Positions 34,491 to 44,155 are shown, counted from the first letter of the stretch. The stretch is 47,222 bases of DNA from Rhodospirillaceae bacterium (GCA_016794165.1 JAEUKV010000261.1:1-47222), one strand, 5' to 3'. Made by a program: numbers and translations. The notes: generated by a model from the letters alone, not told the origin.

Positions 34491-35921
34491 ATGGCCAAGA
34501 AGGCAGCCGCGCGCGCCAAGAGCCCCGCCAAGGGCGCCACCCGCATCGAAACCGATTCCATGGGCCCGATCGACGTGCCGGCCGACAAGCTGTGGGGTGC
34601 CCAGACCCAGCGTTCCCTGCAGAATTTCCGGATCGGCGGCCAGCGCATGCCGGTCGGCGTCATCCGCGCTTTCGGCACCCTGAAACAGGCGGCGGCGCTC
34701 GCCAACATGAAGCTCGGCAAGCTCGACAAGAAGCTCGGCAAGGCGATCGTCGCGGCCGCTGGCGAGGTGGCATCGGGCGCCCTCGACGAGCATTTCCCGC
34801 TGGTCGTCTGGCAGACCGGGTCGGGTACCCAGACCAACATGAACGTGAACGAAGTGGTGGCCAACCGCGCCAATGAAATGCTGGGTGGCAAGCGCGGCGA
34901 CAAGAAGCCGATCCATCCCAACGACCAGGTCAATTACGGGCAGTCGTCGAACGACAGCTTTCCCACAGCGATGCACATCGCCGCCGTTCATCAAATCGCC
35001 GAAGAGGTAATCCCGGCGCTCGATCACCTGGCCGAAGCACTTGAGAAGAAGGCCAAGCAGTTTGGCAAGATCATCAAGATCGGCCGCACCCATCTCCAGG
35101 ATGCGACCCCGGTGACCCTGGGCCAGGAATTCGCCGCCTATGCCACGCAGGTCCGGCTTGGGATCGAGCGGGTGCAGGCGACGGCGCCGCGCCTGCTGAT
35201 GGTCCCGCAGGGCGGCACCGCTGTCGGCACCGGCCTCAACGCCGCCAAGGGATTCGACAAGGCATTCGCCAAGGAACTCGCCAATCTCACCGACCAGCCG
35301 TATCAGACCGCCGCCAACAAGTTCGAGGGCATGGCGGCCCACGACGCCTTCGTCGAGATCTCCGGCGCCTACAACGTCATTGCCTGCTCGCTGATGAAGA
35401 TCGCGAACGACATCCGCCTGCTGGGTTCAGGTCCACGCTCGGGCCTTGCCGAGATCAACCTGCCGGAGAACGAGCCCGGCTCGTCGATCATGCCCGGCAA
35501 GGTCAACCCGACACAGGCCGAGGCCATGACTATGGTCTGCGCCCAGATCATGGGCAACAATGTGGCAGTGACCGTATCCGGCTCGAACGGCCATCTCGAG
35601 CTCAACGTCTTCAAGCCGGTCATCATCCATAACGTCCTGCAATCCGGGCAGCTGATCGCCGACGCCGCCATGAGCTTCACCGACAATTGCGTGGTCGGCA
35701 TCACGCCCAATCTGCCGAAGATCAAGCAGTCGCTGGAGCAGTCGCTGATGCTGGTCACCGCGCTCAACACCCATATCGGCTATGACAATGCCGCCAAGGT
35801 GGCGAAGAAGGCACACAAGGACGGCACCAGCCTCAAGGAGGCGGCCCTGGCCCTTGGCCTGCTCACATCGGATCAGTTCGACAAATGGGTCCGCCCGCAG
35901 GACATGCTGGGGCCGAAATAG
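34491..35921 (+). CDS. fumC: Class II fumarate hydratase
   Basis: Cytosolic TCA-cycle enzyme interconverting fumarate and L-malate, iron-independent and normally tetrameric. All three superfamily regions are present: [29 protein letters not shown] and the signature [11 protein letters not shown]. The ATG at 34491 is chosen because GGAGA ends six bases upstream; an in-frame ATG lies at 34479. The 476-residue product carries a lysine/alanine-rich N-terminal extension ([15 protein letters not shown]) of about a dozen residues before the usual start of FumC homology. Confidence 0.96.
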   Translation: MAKKAAARAKSPAKGATRIETDSMGPIDVPADKLWGAQTQRSLQNFRIGGQRMPVGVIRAFGTLKQAAALANMKLGKLDKKLGKAIVAAAGEVASGALDEHFPLVVWQTGSGTQTNMNVNEVVANRANEMLGGKRGDKKPIHPNDQVNYGQSSNDSFPTAMHIAAVHQIAEEVIPALDHLAEALEKKAKQFGKIIKIGRTHLQDATPVTLGQEFAAYATQVRLGIERVQATAPRLLMVPQGGTAVGTGLNAAKGFDKAFAKELANLTDQPYQTAANKFEGMAAHDAFVEISGAYNVIACSLMKIANDIRLLGSGPRSGLAEINLPENEPGSSIMPGKVNPTQAEAMTMVCAQIMGNNVAVTVSGSNGHLELNVFKPVIIHNVLQSGQLIADAAMSFTDNCVVGITPNLPKIKQSLEQSLMLVTALNTHIGYDNAAKVAKKAHKDGTSLKEAALALGLLTSDQFDKWVRPQDMLGPK

Positions 35922-35927
35922 GCGACG

Positions 35928-36185
35928 ATGGGTGAGACCGCCATGCCGGAACCGGTCTCACCCACGACGCTCAAGAAACGCTCGGTCAGCATTGCCGGGC
36001 ACAACACCTCGGTCACCCTGGAGCACGCCTTCTGGGACGACTTGAAGATGATCGCACAGGCGCGCGATTGCTCGATCTCAACCCTGATCGCCGAAATCGA
36101 TCGGGCGCGCGCCGCCGATCCGGGCAACCCCAACCTTTCCAGCGCCATTCGCGTCTTCGTCCTGCGCGCGGGCCGCGCTGGTTGA
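35928..36185 (+). CDS. Ribbon-helix-helix domain protein (RHH_4-like)
   Basis: An 85-residue small protein with the pattern KRSVSIAGHNTSVTLEHAFWDDLKMIAQARDCSISTLIAEID, a ribbon-helix-helix-type domain common in alphaproteobacteria. Members are presumed DNA-binding dimers, but few have known targets. It starts six bases after fumC and is likely cotranscribed. The second ATG at 35943, with GGTGAG upstream, is an alternative start. The length per strand and the core motif support a real gene. Confidence 0.8.
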   Translation: MGETAMPEPVSPTTLKKRSVSIAGHNTSVTLEHAFWDDLKMIAQARDCSISTLIAEIDRARAADPGNPNLSSAIRVFVLRAGRAG

Positions 36186-36192
36186 CGCAGCA

Positions 36193-39100
36193 TCAGGGCG
36201 TCGGGATGGCGCCTGGTTCGGCACCCTCCAGCAAGGGCAGCAACTCCCCGGGGACAGCGCCGGGCTCTGCCGGGGCCACTTCTTCCGGCAGGGGCTCCAC
36301 AGGTGCAGCTTCCGCAGGCGCAGCCTCGGCCGGCGCAACTTCGGCCGGTGCAGCCTCGGCTGGGACCTCTGCGGGCAAGGCCTCCGCCGGCGCAGCCTCC
36401 GCAGGGACAGGCTCAGCGGGCGCCATTTCGGCTGGCACTGCTTCAGCGGGCGCAGCCTCCGCGGGGATTGCTTCCGAAGGAATCAACTCCGACGGCGCAA
36501 TCGCACCCGGTTCGGGCGCGGCCGCCGGCACCGACTCCGCCGGCACCGACTCCGCTGGCGCCGCCTCCACTGGAACCTGGACCGGCTCGGCCTGAGTCTT
36601 TTCCTTCTTCTTGCCACCGAGCAGATCGCCAACACCGGGAATCTCGTTGAGGAGGCCGCCGGCCGGGGCCGCGGCACCTGGCTCGCCACCGGCCGGCGCC
36701 TCGCTGCCACCAAGGCCGGGAACGGTGATACCGCCTGGAAGCTGCAGGCCGCCACCCTCGGCACCGGCGCTGCCCAGGCCAGGGATGTTGCCGATACCAG
36801 GCAGGTTGAGGCCCGGCACCAGGCCACTGGCAGGTCCCGCGGCGCCGCTGCCGGAGAAGGCCGGCCGCGGGCTGTTCACCGGACCGGTGAGGTTGATGCT
36901 CATGAAGGCGGCCTCCGCCTCGGCCCCGAAGAGATCCACCAGCATGTTGAGCGCCCAGGCGCCAAGATCGACCTGCCCCTTCGCAGCGCCGCGCGCGCGG
37001 GGGTTCTGGAAGGCAAAATCCTGGGTGTCGAGGACGCCCTGGGCGATGTCGAACGTGCCGGAGAGCTGGTTATCGACGCCCATATAGGAGCCGATGACGC
37101 CGTTGATGCTGTCGGCAACCCCCTTCACCTCCTTCACCTTCTGACCCAGCACGCCCAAGAGCGCGGAGCCAACGGTCTGCTCGACCTTGCCGATGATCAT
37201 CATGGTGCCGCCGAGATCGCCCTTGCCGGCAAGGGAGCGCACGATCGCGGCCTGGCTCTCGCCGGCGCCGGTGAGATCGAGGTTGAGCGACAGTGGCCCC
37301 TTGACCTGGTTGCCGGCGATGCCGCCGCCCAGAACCTCGCCGATCTGGATCTGGTCGATCGCCATCTTGGCAATGATCTGCGGCGTCGCGCGGGCATCGA
37401 CCGAGGTCCCGGAGAGATTGAAGCCACCGCCATAAATGCGGCCGGAGAGCGTGTTCATCGTAAGAACGCCATCCTTCACAATCACCTTGGCGACCAGATC
37501 GTCGATCCGCTGGTCCGGCATGATCAGCGAGGCCGCCTTGAAATCGATGTCGGCGTCCTGCGCCTTCAGCGCGGAAAGGTCGAGCGGCTCGTTCGACCAG
37601 GGCGAACCATCGCCGCCGCCGCCCGAGGCGCCGGCCTCGGACTTGGCGCCGCCACCGCCCATGAAGGGAACCAGGTTGACCGTGCCGCCGGCCAGATTGG
37701 CGCGCACCATCGGCTTGGCACCGGTGGCGTCGTAATCGGCATCGCCGGCGAGGCTGGAATCGCCCCAGCGGAAATCCAGCCCACTGACCGATGCCTTGGC
37801 GGTGGTGCCGCTGGCCTTGGCCTGCAAGGCCAGCGGCCCCGCCTTGGCGCCCGAACTCGGGAGATCCGCCAGGGCCAGCAATTGGGTGAACTCGGGATGA
37901 TTGGCCTGCAGGGAGAGGTCGAAGGCCATGGGCTCGGCCTTGGCCTTGATGTTGCCGGCGATTTTGGCACTGGCGCCCGCCGCCTGCAGGCCGAGATCGA
38001 GATTCATGTCGTCGGCGCCGCCCTTGAGAGCGCCCTTGGCGGCGAGAGCCCCCATCGCCTGCGCCTTGGGTCCGGCAAGACCCGCCAGTTGCAGCAAGGC
38101 GGCCGGCCGGTCGGCCCTGAGATCGAGGACGGAATCCACCTGCGGCGTCGCCGAGGAGATGCCGGTGATCTTGCCGGAAAGCTTGCCGGCGCCGCCAATC
38201 CCGCTCATGGCGAGGTCGACATCGTAAGCAAGGTCGTCAGTTCCGCTTTGCGCGTTGCCCTTGAAACTGATGGCGCCGAGATTGTCCGCCGCCTTGATCT
38301 GGGTCGGATCGGTGGCGCCACCCAGCGCCAGCAGCGGCGCCAGCTTGCCGATCTTGACGTCGAAATCCGAATTGATGCGCGGGATCCCGCCACCGAGCAG
38401 GCCGGCCGCACCGCCCTTGGCCGTGCCGTGGAGGCCGATGCCGGTCATCGCCATGGCGACGTCGTAGGAGACTTCGTCGCCACCGCCCGATGCCTTGCCC
38501 TTGAGCGAGAGTGAGCCCAGCTTGCCCGCCGGCTCGCTGCCTGCCATGCGCGCGAGGTTGTTGGCATCCTTCGCGGTGACGTCGAAATCGAGGTCAAAAC
38601 GAGGGTTGCCCTTGAGGTCGACGACCTGACCCTTGATTGCCCCCTTGCCGCCCATCAGATCGCCCACCGACAGGTCCTCGATGGTGAGGATGCCGCTGGC
38701 GAGCCCGATCAGGACATGCAGTTTCTGGATCTGCTGCTCGTTGAGCATCAGCTTGCCGGCGCGCAGCTCGACATTGGCATCGAGATCGCCCAGGGGTTTC
38801 AGTGCCTGCAGCGGGTTGCCGCCTTCGGCAGCCGCCGGCTCGGCCGAGGCCGATGCGGCGGATTCCGCTCCGGGTTTGGGCATGTAGCCATCGAGATTCA
38901 TCTGGTCGAGCGAAAGGCCAACACCGAAGGCCATGCGCTGGCGCAGCTTGCCATCCGGCAGGGCCACGGTCAGGCCGCCGCCGATCCGCGTTGCATCGAG
39001 CTTGGCGGCGAGGTCCGACAGGGCCACCTGAGTCGGGGTGAAGGTGACGCGGCTGTTAAGCGCGAAGGCGCGCAGCCGGTCGCCCGGCACCGAATCCACG

Positions 39101-40473
39101 GCACCCTTGGCAAAGGCATCGATCAGGCCGCGCAGATTGGAAGAGTTGACATCGAGCCCGCCGGCAAAAGCGGGTTGCCCGTTGAGCGCCTCCAGGGTGC
39201 CGCCGATCTTGACGCTGGTGGCGCCGGGCAGCTGCGCCGATGCCTCGGTCAGATTCAGCTTGGCATCCGCCAAGGCCGCGACCACCCGGACCTGGTCGAT
39301 CGCATTGCCCTGCACCACGACCTGGTCGATGGTGACCGTGGCCTTGGCATTGATTCCTTCCGGCAGCGCGAAACCGCCGGCGGCAGCGCCGTTCTCGGCG
39401 GCGAGCGGCGGTGCCGCTTCGGCCTGCGCCGCGCCACCACTGGGCGGCAGCAGATCGTCAAGGTTGAGACGCCCCATGGCGAGATTGGCGTCGATGTCGA
39501 CCGTCTCGCCCATTGTCGCGGCAACACCGCCTCGCGCCGCCATCTCGCCCAGCGTCGCAGTGAAGTTCTTCAACTCGGCACTGGTTTTCGCCGCTGAGAC
39601 TTCGCCGTCGAGGGCGAAGGCCTGGGCCAGCGGCCCTTCCTGCGCCGCGCCGCCCGATAGCACGGCGATCAGTTTCGCGACATTGTCGCCCTTGCCGGTA
39701 AGCTTGCCCACGAGGATCGGCTGGTCGTCGGTTTCCGCCGCCTTCAGGTCAGCCTGGCCGGAAAAGCCGATCGTGGCACCCGCCTCGTCGATCCGCAGCG
39801 ACAGGCTGATCGGCATCGGCTGCGCCGGATCGAGCCTGCCGACATCGACCACGAATCCCAGCGGCATGCCCATGGCCGTGACGCCACCGGTTGCATTGAA
39901 CGGCCCCTGCAGGCTGCCCATCGACAGGTCGACATTGAGATTCTCGATCCGCTGCTCACTCGCGGTGTTGAGATCGCGATACACCAGGACGCCGTCGGTG
40001 ATGCTGGCACCGGCAACCGATATGTCATAGCCGCCACCGGCATCTTCGGCCGGGGCCGGCGCGGGCGTCGCGGCATCTTCTGCGGCCGGGGCAATTTCCC
40101 AATTGCCGCTGCCATCCATCAGTTTCTCCAGGATGATGGTCGGCTTGACCAGTTCGATGCTCTTGATCTCGACCTTCTGCGAGAGCAGCGGCAGCAGGGC
40201 CACCTTGACCTCGACCCGCTCGACCTCCGCCATGTTCGCCGCGGCACCGGCGGGCGCGTTGCCGAACTTGATGCCGGCCACGGAAACCGATGGCAGCGGC
40301 AGCAGCGAGAGCGAGATATCGCCCTCGATCACCAGATCGCGCCCGGTCGCGGCCTTGGCCTGTTCGGTGATCAGGCCCTTGTAGCTGTTGAGGTCGATGA
40401 AGAACGGCGCGACCAGGAGGAGGACAAGGATAACGGCGACAATTCCACCGCCGATCTTGAGTGTTTTCTTCAT
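36193..40473 (-). CDS. Giant AsmA family protein with proline/alanine/glutamate repeat tail
   Basis: A 1426-residue envelope protein. One N-terminal membrane anchor (KIGGGIVAVILVLLLVAPFFI) is followed by the AsmA N-terminal domain (LNSYKGLITEQAKAATGRDL) and a long beta-rich periplasmic region. The C-terminal AsmA domain includes GDLGGTMMIIGK and DTQDFAFQNPRARGAAKGQV. AsmA-like proteins are thought to help move lipids between membranes. In the middle three related units of about 75 residues follow each other. The last 130 residues are a pentapeptide-like repeat of the type AEAAP/AEPVP. E. coli AsmA is less than half this length. ATG 40473 is preceded by GGGAG at nine bases; a GTG at 40497 is possible. 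Confidence 0.88.
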   Translation of the reverse strand: MKKTLKIGGGIVAVILVLLLVAPFFIDLNSYKGLITEQAKAATGRDLVIEGDISLSLLPLPSVSVAGIKFGNAPAGAAANMAEVERVEVKVALLPLLSQKVEIKSIELVKPTIILEKLMDGSGNWEIAPAAEDAATPAPAPAEDAGGGYDISVAGASITDGVLVYRDLNTASEQRIENLNVDLSMGSLQGPFNATGGVTAMGMPLGFVVDVGRLDPAQPMPISLSLRIDEAGATIGFSGQADLKAAETDDQPILVGKLTGKGDNVAKLIAVLSGGAAQEGPLAQAFALDGEVSAAKTSAELKNFTATLGEMAARGGVAATMGETVDIDANLAMGRLNLDDLLPPSGGAAQAEAAPPLAAENGAAAGGFALPEGINAKATVTIDQVVVQGNAIDQVRVVAALADAKLNLTEASAQLPGATSVKIGGTLEALNGQPAFAGGLDVNSSNLRGLIDAFAKGAVDSVPGDRLRAFALNSRVTFTPTQVALSDLAAKLDATRIGGGLTVALPDGKLRQRMAFGVGLSLDQMNLDGYMPKPGAESAASASAEPAAAEGGNPLQALKPLGDLDANVELRAGKLMLNEQQIQKLHVLIGLASGILTIEDLSVGDLMGGKGAIKGQVVDLKGNPRFDLDFDVTAKDANNLARMAGSEPAGKLGSLSLKGKASGGGDEVSYDVAMAMTGIGLHGTAKGGAAGLLGGGIPRINSDFDVKIGKLAPLLALGGATDPTQIKAADNLGAISFKGNAQSGTDDLAYDVDLAMSGIGGAGKLSGKITGISSATPQVDSVLDLRADRPAALLQLAGLAGPKAQAMGALAAKGALKGGADDMNLDLGLQAAGASAKIAGNIKAKAEPMAFDLSLQANHPEFTQLLALADLPSSGAKAGPLALQAKASGTTAKASVSGLDFRWGDSSLAGDADYDATGAKPMVRANLAGGTVNLVPFMGGGGAKSEAGASGGGGDGSPWSNEPLDLSALKAQDADIDFKAASLIMPDQRIDDLVAKVIVKDGVLTMNTLSGRIYGGGFNLSGTSVDARATPQIIAKMAIDQIQIGEVLGGGIAGNQVKGPLSLNLDLTGAGESQAAIVRSLAGKGDLGGTMMIIGKVEQTVGSALLGVLGQKVKEVKGVADSINGVIGSYMGVDNQLSGTFDIAQGVLDTQDFAFQNPRARGAAKGQVDLGAWALNMLVDLFGAEAEAAFMSINLTGPVNSPRPAFSGSGAAGPASGLVPGLNLPGIGNIPGLGSAGAEGGGLQLPGGITVPGLGGSEAPAGGEPGAAAPAGGLLNEIPGVGDLLGGKKKEKTQAEPVQVPVEAAPAESVPAESVPAAAPEPGAIAPSELIPSEAIPAEAAPAEAVPAEMAPAEPVPAEAAPAEALPAEVPAEAAPAEVAPAEAAPAEAAPVEPLPEEVAPAEPGAVPGELLPLLEGAEPGAIPTP
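36196..36600 (-). repeat. Coding repeat of period about 15 bases (PAE-type pentapeptides)
   Basis: Codes for the C-terminal tail of the AsmA protein. Units read xPAEA, where x is mostly A or V, with about 20 imperfect copies. The periodicity produces glycine/serine/alanine-rich open frames on the opposite strand that are not genes. Confidence 0.8.
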
Positions 40474-40625
40474 GGTCGCCATCTCCCGGTCCGCCACCGA
40501 CGCAACATCGATGGTCGTTGTTCGTTTTCGGTTCGCAAACCCGCTTGCGCCCAGTATCGCCTTTCGGGAGAATGGGGGGCAAGTTAGTTGTCTGCCGCGT
40601 CACTGACATTTCCGCGAGGTGTCAT

Positions 40626-40829
40626 TTGGCCGAAATCGTCAACCTCAACCGCATCAGGAAGGCCAAAAAACGGCAAAAAGACGAGAGTCTGGCCGCCGAG
40701 AATCGCGTCCGGTTCGGCCGCAGCAAGGAAGAAAAGGCCGCTGATCGCGCGACTCAGGAGCGCAGCGAACGGGCTCTTGACGGCAAGGCACTGACAGGCA
40801 AGTCGACACCGCCGGACAACTCGGACTGA
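40626..40829 (+). CDS. DUF4169 family small basic protein
   Basis: A 67-residue, highly charged, probably helical protein with the DUF4169 N terminus AEIVNLNRIRKAKKRQKDE and then AAENRVRFGRSKEEKAADRA. It has no ATG at the right place: the conserved start falls on the TTG at 40626, which is preceded by GAGGTG six bases upstream. It is divergent from the AsmA gene and ends four bases before the convergent MgtC/DUF4010 gene. Function unknown; found mainly in alphaproteobacteria. Confidence 0.8.
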   Translation: MAEIVNLNRIRKAKKRQKDESLAAENRVRFGRSKEEKAADRATQERSERALDGKALTGKSTPPDNSD

Positions 40830-40833
40830 GCCG

Positions 40834-42159
40834 CTAGAGATAGATCTGCTGCAGCACGGCGCCCAGTGTCGCGGCGGCGGCCATGGCGGCAAGCGCGGCG
40901 ACACCCCAGCGCGCGAAGGTACCGCCGGCGCGCAGGACCAGAATCCCCTTGACCACGGTGTTGCTGCCGGCCGCCAGCAGGATCGCCGCGACCAGCGCCG
41001 ACATTGCTTCGCCCGCCCCCGCGCTGCGCGAGACCGAGATCGTGATCGCATCGACATCGGCGAGACCCGCAATCGCGGCCAGGATCAGAACGCCGCTGGT
41101 GCCGAACTGGTCGCTCAGGAAACGCTCGAGCAATTGTATGACAGCGAGCAGCAACGCGAACTTGACCGCCTGACTAAGTTGGAAGGGATTGTCGAGCGAG
41201 AGCGATTCCCCGGCCACCTTGCCGTTCTGGCCGGTGCGCCACATCACCACGACCATGAGCGCCGCGGTGAGTACGGCGAGGCCGAGCGGCAGGGCGAGTG
41301 CCATCGCCAGGGACGGTGCCAGGACGGCGGCGACCACAAGGATGCGGGCTGCCATGACGGCGTTGGCGAGAACGACGCCGGTGGCCAGCATCTGGCCCTG
41401 TTTCGGCCTCTCGGACGCCATGCGGGCGAAGGTCACGGTGGTCGCGGTGGAGGAGACCATGCCGCCGAAGAGGCCGGTCGCCAGGCAGCCGAGGGCCGCC
41501 CCCAGCGAGCGGATCGCGAAGTAACCGACGAAGGAGAGCGCCGAGATCATCACGACCAGCAACCAGATGTCGCGCGGATTGAGCGCCTGGTAGGGTCCAT
41601 AATCCTCGTTCGGCAGCACCGGCAGGATCACCAGCGAGATCACCAGGAACCGCACCATCGCCTTCAACTCGGTCTCGGTCATCCTGCCGACCAGGCGATG
41701 CAGCGTCGGCTTGAGATAGAGCAGCGTCACCACCACGACCGCCACCGCCACGGCAAGCTCGGTGGCACCGCTCGCCGCCAGCAGGCCCAGCAGGGCCGTG
41801 GCGAGGGCCGCCACCAGCGTCGTCATGTCCTCGGCAAGGCCGGTCGTCCGCCCCTTCGCGTCCTGGCGCCGGTCGGAGATCAGGAGGATGGCCAAGGCGA
41901 GCAGGGCCGCGGGCGCAAGCCAGGGTCCGGCCTTCCCCGCCACCACACCCGCCAGCCCGCCCACCAATCCGATCAGGCCGAAGGTGCGAATGCCGATCCG
42001 GCTCTCGCGCGCTTCGCCATCGGCGGGGTCACCCTGGCCCTGCTTGCGCCATTCCCGTTCCAGGCCGATCAGAAGGCCGACCGCGAGGGCCACCACCAGA
42101 TTGACCGCGACCGTGAGGTCGAGGTGGCTGAAGTCGAAATCCATGCCGGTCGATTGCAT
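40834..42159 (-). CDS. MgtC/SapB family membrane protein with DUF4010 domain
   Basis: A 441-residue polytopic inner-membrane protein. The N-terminal MgtC/SapB domain has NLVVALAVGLLIGLEREWR and IRTFGLIGLVGGL; the C-terminal half matches DUF4010 (NPRDIWLLVVMISALSFVGY, SSTATTVTFARMA, LADVDAITISVSR). About twelve helices are predicted. MgtC itself is linked to survival at low magnesium, but this two-domain type has no established role. It ends four bases from DUF4169 on the other strand and begins six bases from the COQ9 stop, so it may be cotranscribed with COQ9. Confidence 0.9.
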   Translation of the reverse strand: MQSTGMDFDFSHLDLTVAVNLVVALAVGLLIGLEREWRKQGQGDPADGEARESRIGIRTFGLIGLVGGLAGVVAGKAGPWLAPAALLALAILLISDRRQDAKGRTTGLAEDMTTLVAALATALLGLLAASGATELAVAVAVVVVTLLYLKPTLHRLVGRMTETELKAMVRFLVISLVILPVLPNEDYGPYQALNPRDIWLLVVMISALSFVGYFAIRSLGAALGCLATGLFGGMVSSTATTVTFARMASERPKQGQMLATGVVLANAVMAARILVVAAVLAPSLAMALALPLGLAVLTAALMVVVMWRTGQNGKVAGESLSLDNPFQLSQAVKFALLLAVIQLLERFLSDQFGTSGVLILAAIAGLADVDAITISVSRSAGAGEAMSALVAAILLAAGSNTVVKGILVLRAGGTFARWGVAALAAMAAAATLGAVLQQIYL

Positions 42160-42164
42160 GATCG

Positions 42165-42863
42165 CTAGGGACGCCCCCGCCTGGCGCGGCGTCGGCGCGG
42201 GCCCATGCCGATCGGCAGGGCACCTTCTCGACCCAGCAGGGCCAGCGGGTTGGGCAGGCGCCCGAGTGCGGCGCGAATCTGTCCGGTTACCTGCGGAATT
42301 TTCATCACCTCGGCGATGCGGCGGTCGAGAAAGGCCCAGCTCGCCGTATGGCCCCCGCTCTTGTCATTGAGCCAATAGAGCAGGGTCGAGGAATAGACCG
42401 CCGCCAGCAGCGCCCGCTTGGTGTAGAAGCTGAAATCCGTCGATCGGTCGCCGATCGCAAACCAGATCGCATCGACGGTGCGGTAAAGCAGCTTGGGACC
42501 GAGGGCGGCGTTCTCAGGCAAAAGCAGGAAGGAGAGCCCCGAGCGCACCGCTTCGCGCTGGTGCTCGACCAGTTCCAGGCGCAGGCGCACAGCGCCCGCA
42601 ATGCGGTCGCGGATTCTCATTGTCGCCACGTCCTGTCGTGCCAAGGCCTCGACCATGCGCCGGTCGGCCAGTTCGTGATTGAACGCCAGCACCTCCGCCA
42701 TGCCGCCGGGAAAGGCATTGAGGGCGCGCGCAAGGTCGATCCCGGCATCGGCCGCCCCGGCCTTCAGCGCCGCGTCGGTCCAGCCGTCGAACGGCACATG
42801 GGTCATGATGGCGTCAACCAGTTTCAAGCGGTCGCCTTCGCGGTCATAACTTCGGTTCGTCAC
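42165..42863 (-). CDS. COQ9 family ubiquinone biosynthesis protein
   Basis: A 232-residue protein with the COQ9 pattern: an N-terminal TetR-like helical part (LVDAIMTHVPFDGWTDAALKA), then the COQ9 core with KRALLAAVYSSTLLYWLNDKS followed by FLDRRI. Eukaryotic COQ9 is a lipid-binding partner of the hydroxylase COQ7. Bacterial homologues occur in alphaproteobacteria, supporting that assignment for the source organism. The C-terminal tail is arginine-rich. The gene lies 135 bases after peptide deformylase on the same strand. Confidence 0.9.
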   Translation of the reverse strand: MTNRSYDREGDRLKLVDAIMTHVPFDGWTDAALKAGAADAGIDLARALNAFPGGMAEVLAFNHELADRRMVEALARQDVATMRIRDRIAGAVRLRLELVEHQREAVRSGLSFLLLPENAALGPKLLYRTVDAIWFAIGDRSTDFSFYTKRALLAAVYSSTLLYWLNDKSGGHTASWAFLDRRIAEVMKIPQVTGQIRAALGRLPNPLALLGREGALPIGMGPRRRRARRGRP

Positions 42864-42967
42864 TCAACACTCCACATTCGGCTTCGTTCCAGCGCACACC
42901 GCACCAATCGCTGCGCCTGCGCCCGGATGCGGCGCATTGTGACCCATATCCCTGCCGCCGCAAACCG

Positions 42968-42997
42968 GCGCGGCTCGGCCCGCGGCTCTGGCCGCGC
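42968..42997 (-). terminator. Hairpin after the peptide deformylase gene
   Basis: Inverted repeat GCGCGGC / GCCGCGC with a 16-base GC-rich loop, between def and COQ9 on the minus strand. No T-run, so only a weak candidate. Confidence 0.3.
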
Positions 42998-42998
42998 G

Positions 42999-43556
42999 TC
43001 AATCGGCCGCTTCCTTGTCCTCGAAGCGCCGCAGTTCCTCGACGAATCCCAGGCTCCCCAGGTCGCGCATGCGCATCGGATAGAGCACCCCGTCGAGGTG
43101 ATCGCATTCGTGCTGCACGACACGGGCGTGAAACCCGGTGGCCTCGCGCTCGATCAGGGTGCCATCGGGAGCCAGGGCGCGATAGCGGATATGGGTGAAG
43201 CGCGGCACCATGCCAGCGAGGCCCGGAACCGACAGGCAGGCCTCAAGCCCCTCCGCCATCGAGTCGGACAGGGGGACGATCTCGGGATTGATCAGTGCGG
43301 TCAGCGGAATGCCCTCCCGTCCCCGGGATTCCTCGCCCTCCTCCAGCGCAATTCTGGCCCCCGGCACATGAAAGATGACGACCCGCAACGGCACATGGAC
43401 CTGGGGCGCGGCCAAGCCGGCCCCGCCGATATCCTCCAAGGTGTCGATCATGTCGTTGATTAGTTTGTGTATTTCCGGACTGGTCGGGTCGGCGACCGGG
43501 TCCGCGACCCGCTTCAGGACGGGGTGCCCCATACGGGCGATCTTGAGTATGGCCAT
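42999..43556 (-). CDS. def: Peptide deformylase
   Basis: A 185-residue metalloenzyme removing the formyl group from nascent proteins. Motif 1 is GGAGLAAPQ (with Q52). Motif 2 is EACLS (C107) instead of the common EGCLS. Motif 3 is QHECDHLDG, giving H149, catalytic E150 and H153. All metal ligands are therefore present. No fmt gene is adjacent. Being isolated and having the EACLS variant, it could be a second deformylase of the genome. The region upstream (43557-43760) separates it from divergent rpsU. Confidence 0.94.
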   Translation of the reverse strand: MAILKIARMGHPVLKRVADPVADPTSPEIHKLINDMIDTLEDIGGAGLAAPQVHVPLRVVIFHVPGARIALEEGEESRGREGIPLTALINPEIVPLSDSMAEGLEACLSVPGLAGMVPRFTHIRYRALAPDGTLIEREATGFHARVVQHECDHLDGVLYPMRMRDLGSLGFVEELRRFEDKEAAD

Positions 43557-43760
43557 CGGCAGATCCTTCTTTCCACGCAGAATATGGCCTTGGATCAGCG
43601 ACTTAGGAAGGGGGATCTCGGGAAAATCGACCGCCGCGGGGCTTCACAAGCGAAAGGGCCTGTGCTAAAGCATCGCCCCAGACGGGCAGTCCCTGGGCCG
43701 CCCGACAGTTTCTTTTGTTTCCAGCTTTACTCCAATCGGCGAAAGGAGCCGTGGTCAACC

Positions 43761-43964
43761 GTGCAAGTGCTCGTCCGTGACAACAATGTCGATCAGGCCC
43801 TGCGCGCGCTCAAGAAGAAGATGCAGCGCGAGGGGATTTTCCGGGAAATGAAGATGCGTCGCAATTATGAGAAGCCCTCCGAGCGCAAGGCGCGCGAAGC
43901 GGCCGAGGCGGTGCGTCGCTATCGGAAGCTGATGCGCAAGCGCATGGAGCGCGAGGGCTTCTAG
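43761..43964 (+). CDS. rpsU: 30S ribosomal protein S21
   Basis: A 67-residue basic protein of the small ribosomal subunit needed for efficient initiation. The sequence [20 protein letters not shown], then [20 protein letters not shown], is a full S21. The start is GTG at 43761, with AGGAG about 12 bases upstream, somewhat distant. The frame upstream of this codon has no S21 homology. Confidence 0.96.
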   Translation: MQVLVRDNNVDQALRALKKKMQREGIFREMKMRRNYEKPSERKAREAAEAVRRYRKLMRKRMEREGF

Positions 43965-43977
43965 TCGCCCGCACTCC

Positions 43978-43997
43978 CCGTCCCCTCTCCGGGACGG
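43978..43997 (+). terminator. Hairpin after rpsU
   Basis: Seven-base stem CCGTCCC / GGGACGG with loop CTCTCC, 14 bases after the rpsU stop. There is no T-run. Confidence 0.4.
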
Positions 43998-44155
43998 CGC
44001 AAGATCGACGAAACACGCACTTTGCTCTCGCCCTGCCGATCCTGTCGGCGGGGCGATGACTTTTGGGGCCAATACCGGCGATAGAACCAAGCGGCGACCT
44101 GTGGCGTAATCAAGCAGCGCTGGACTGCTCCGGCGTAAAGCGGGGTGGGGTTGGC

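Noticed and set aside
36068-36595. Plus-strand open frame coding a glycine/alanine/serine repeat protein
   Set aside because: It is the antisense of the AsmA PAE repeat tail. It has no ribosome binding site or homology, and its periodicity is fully explained by the minus-strand gene.
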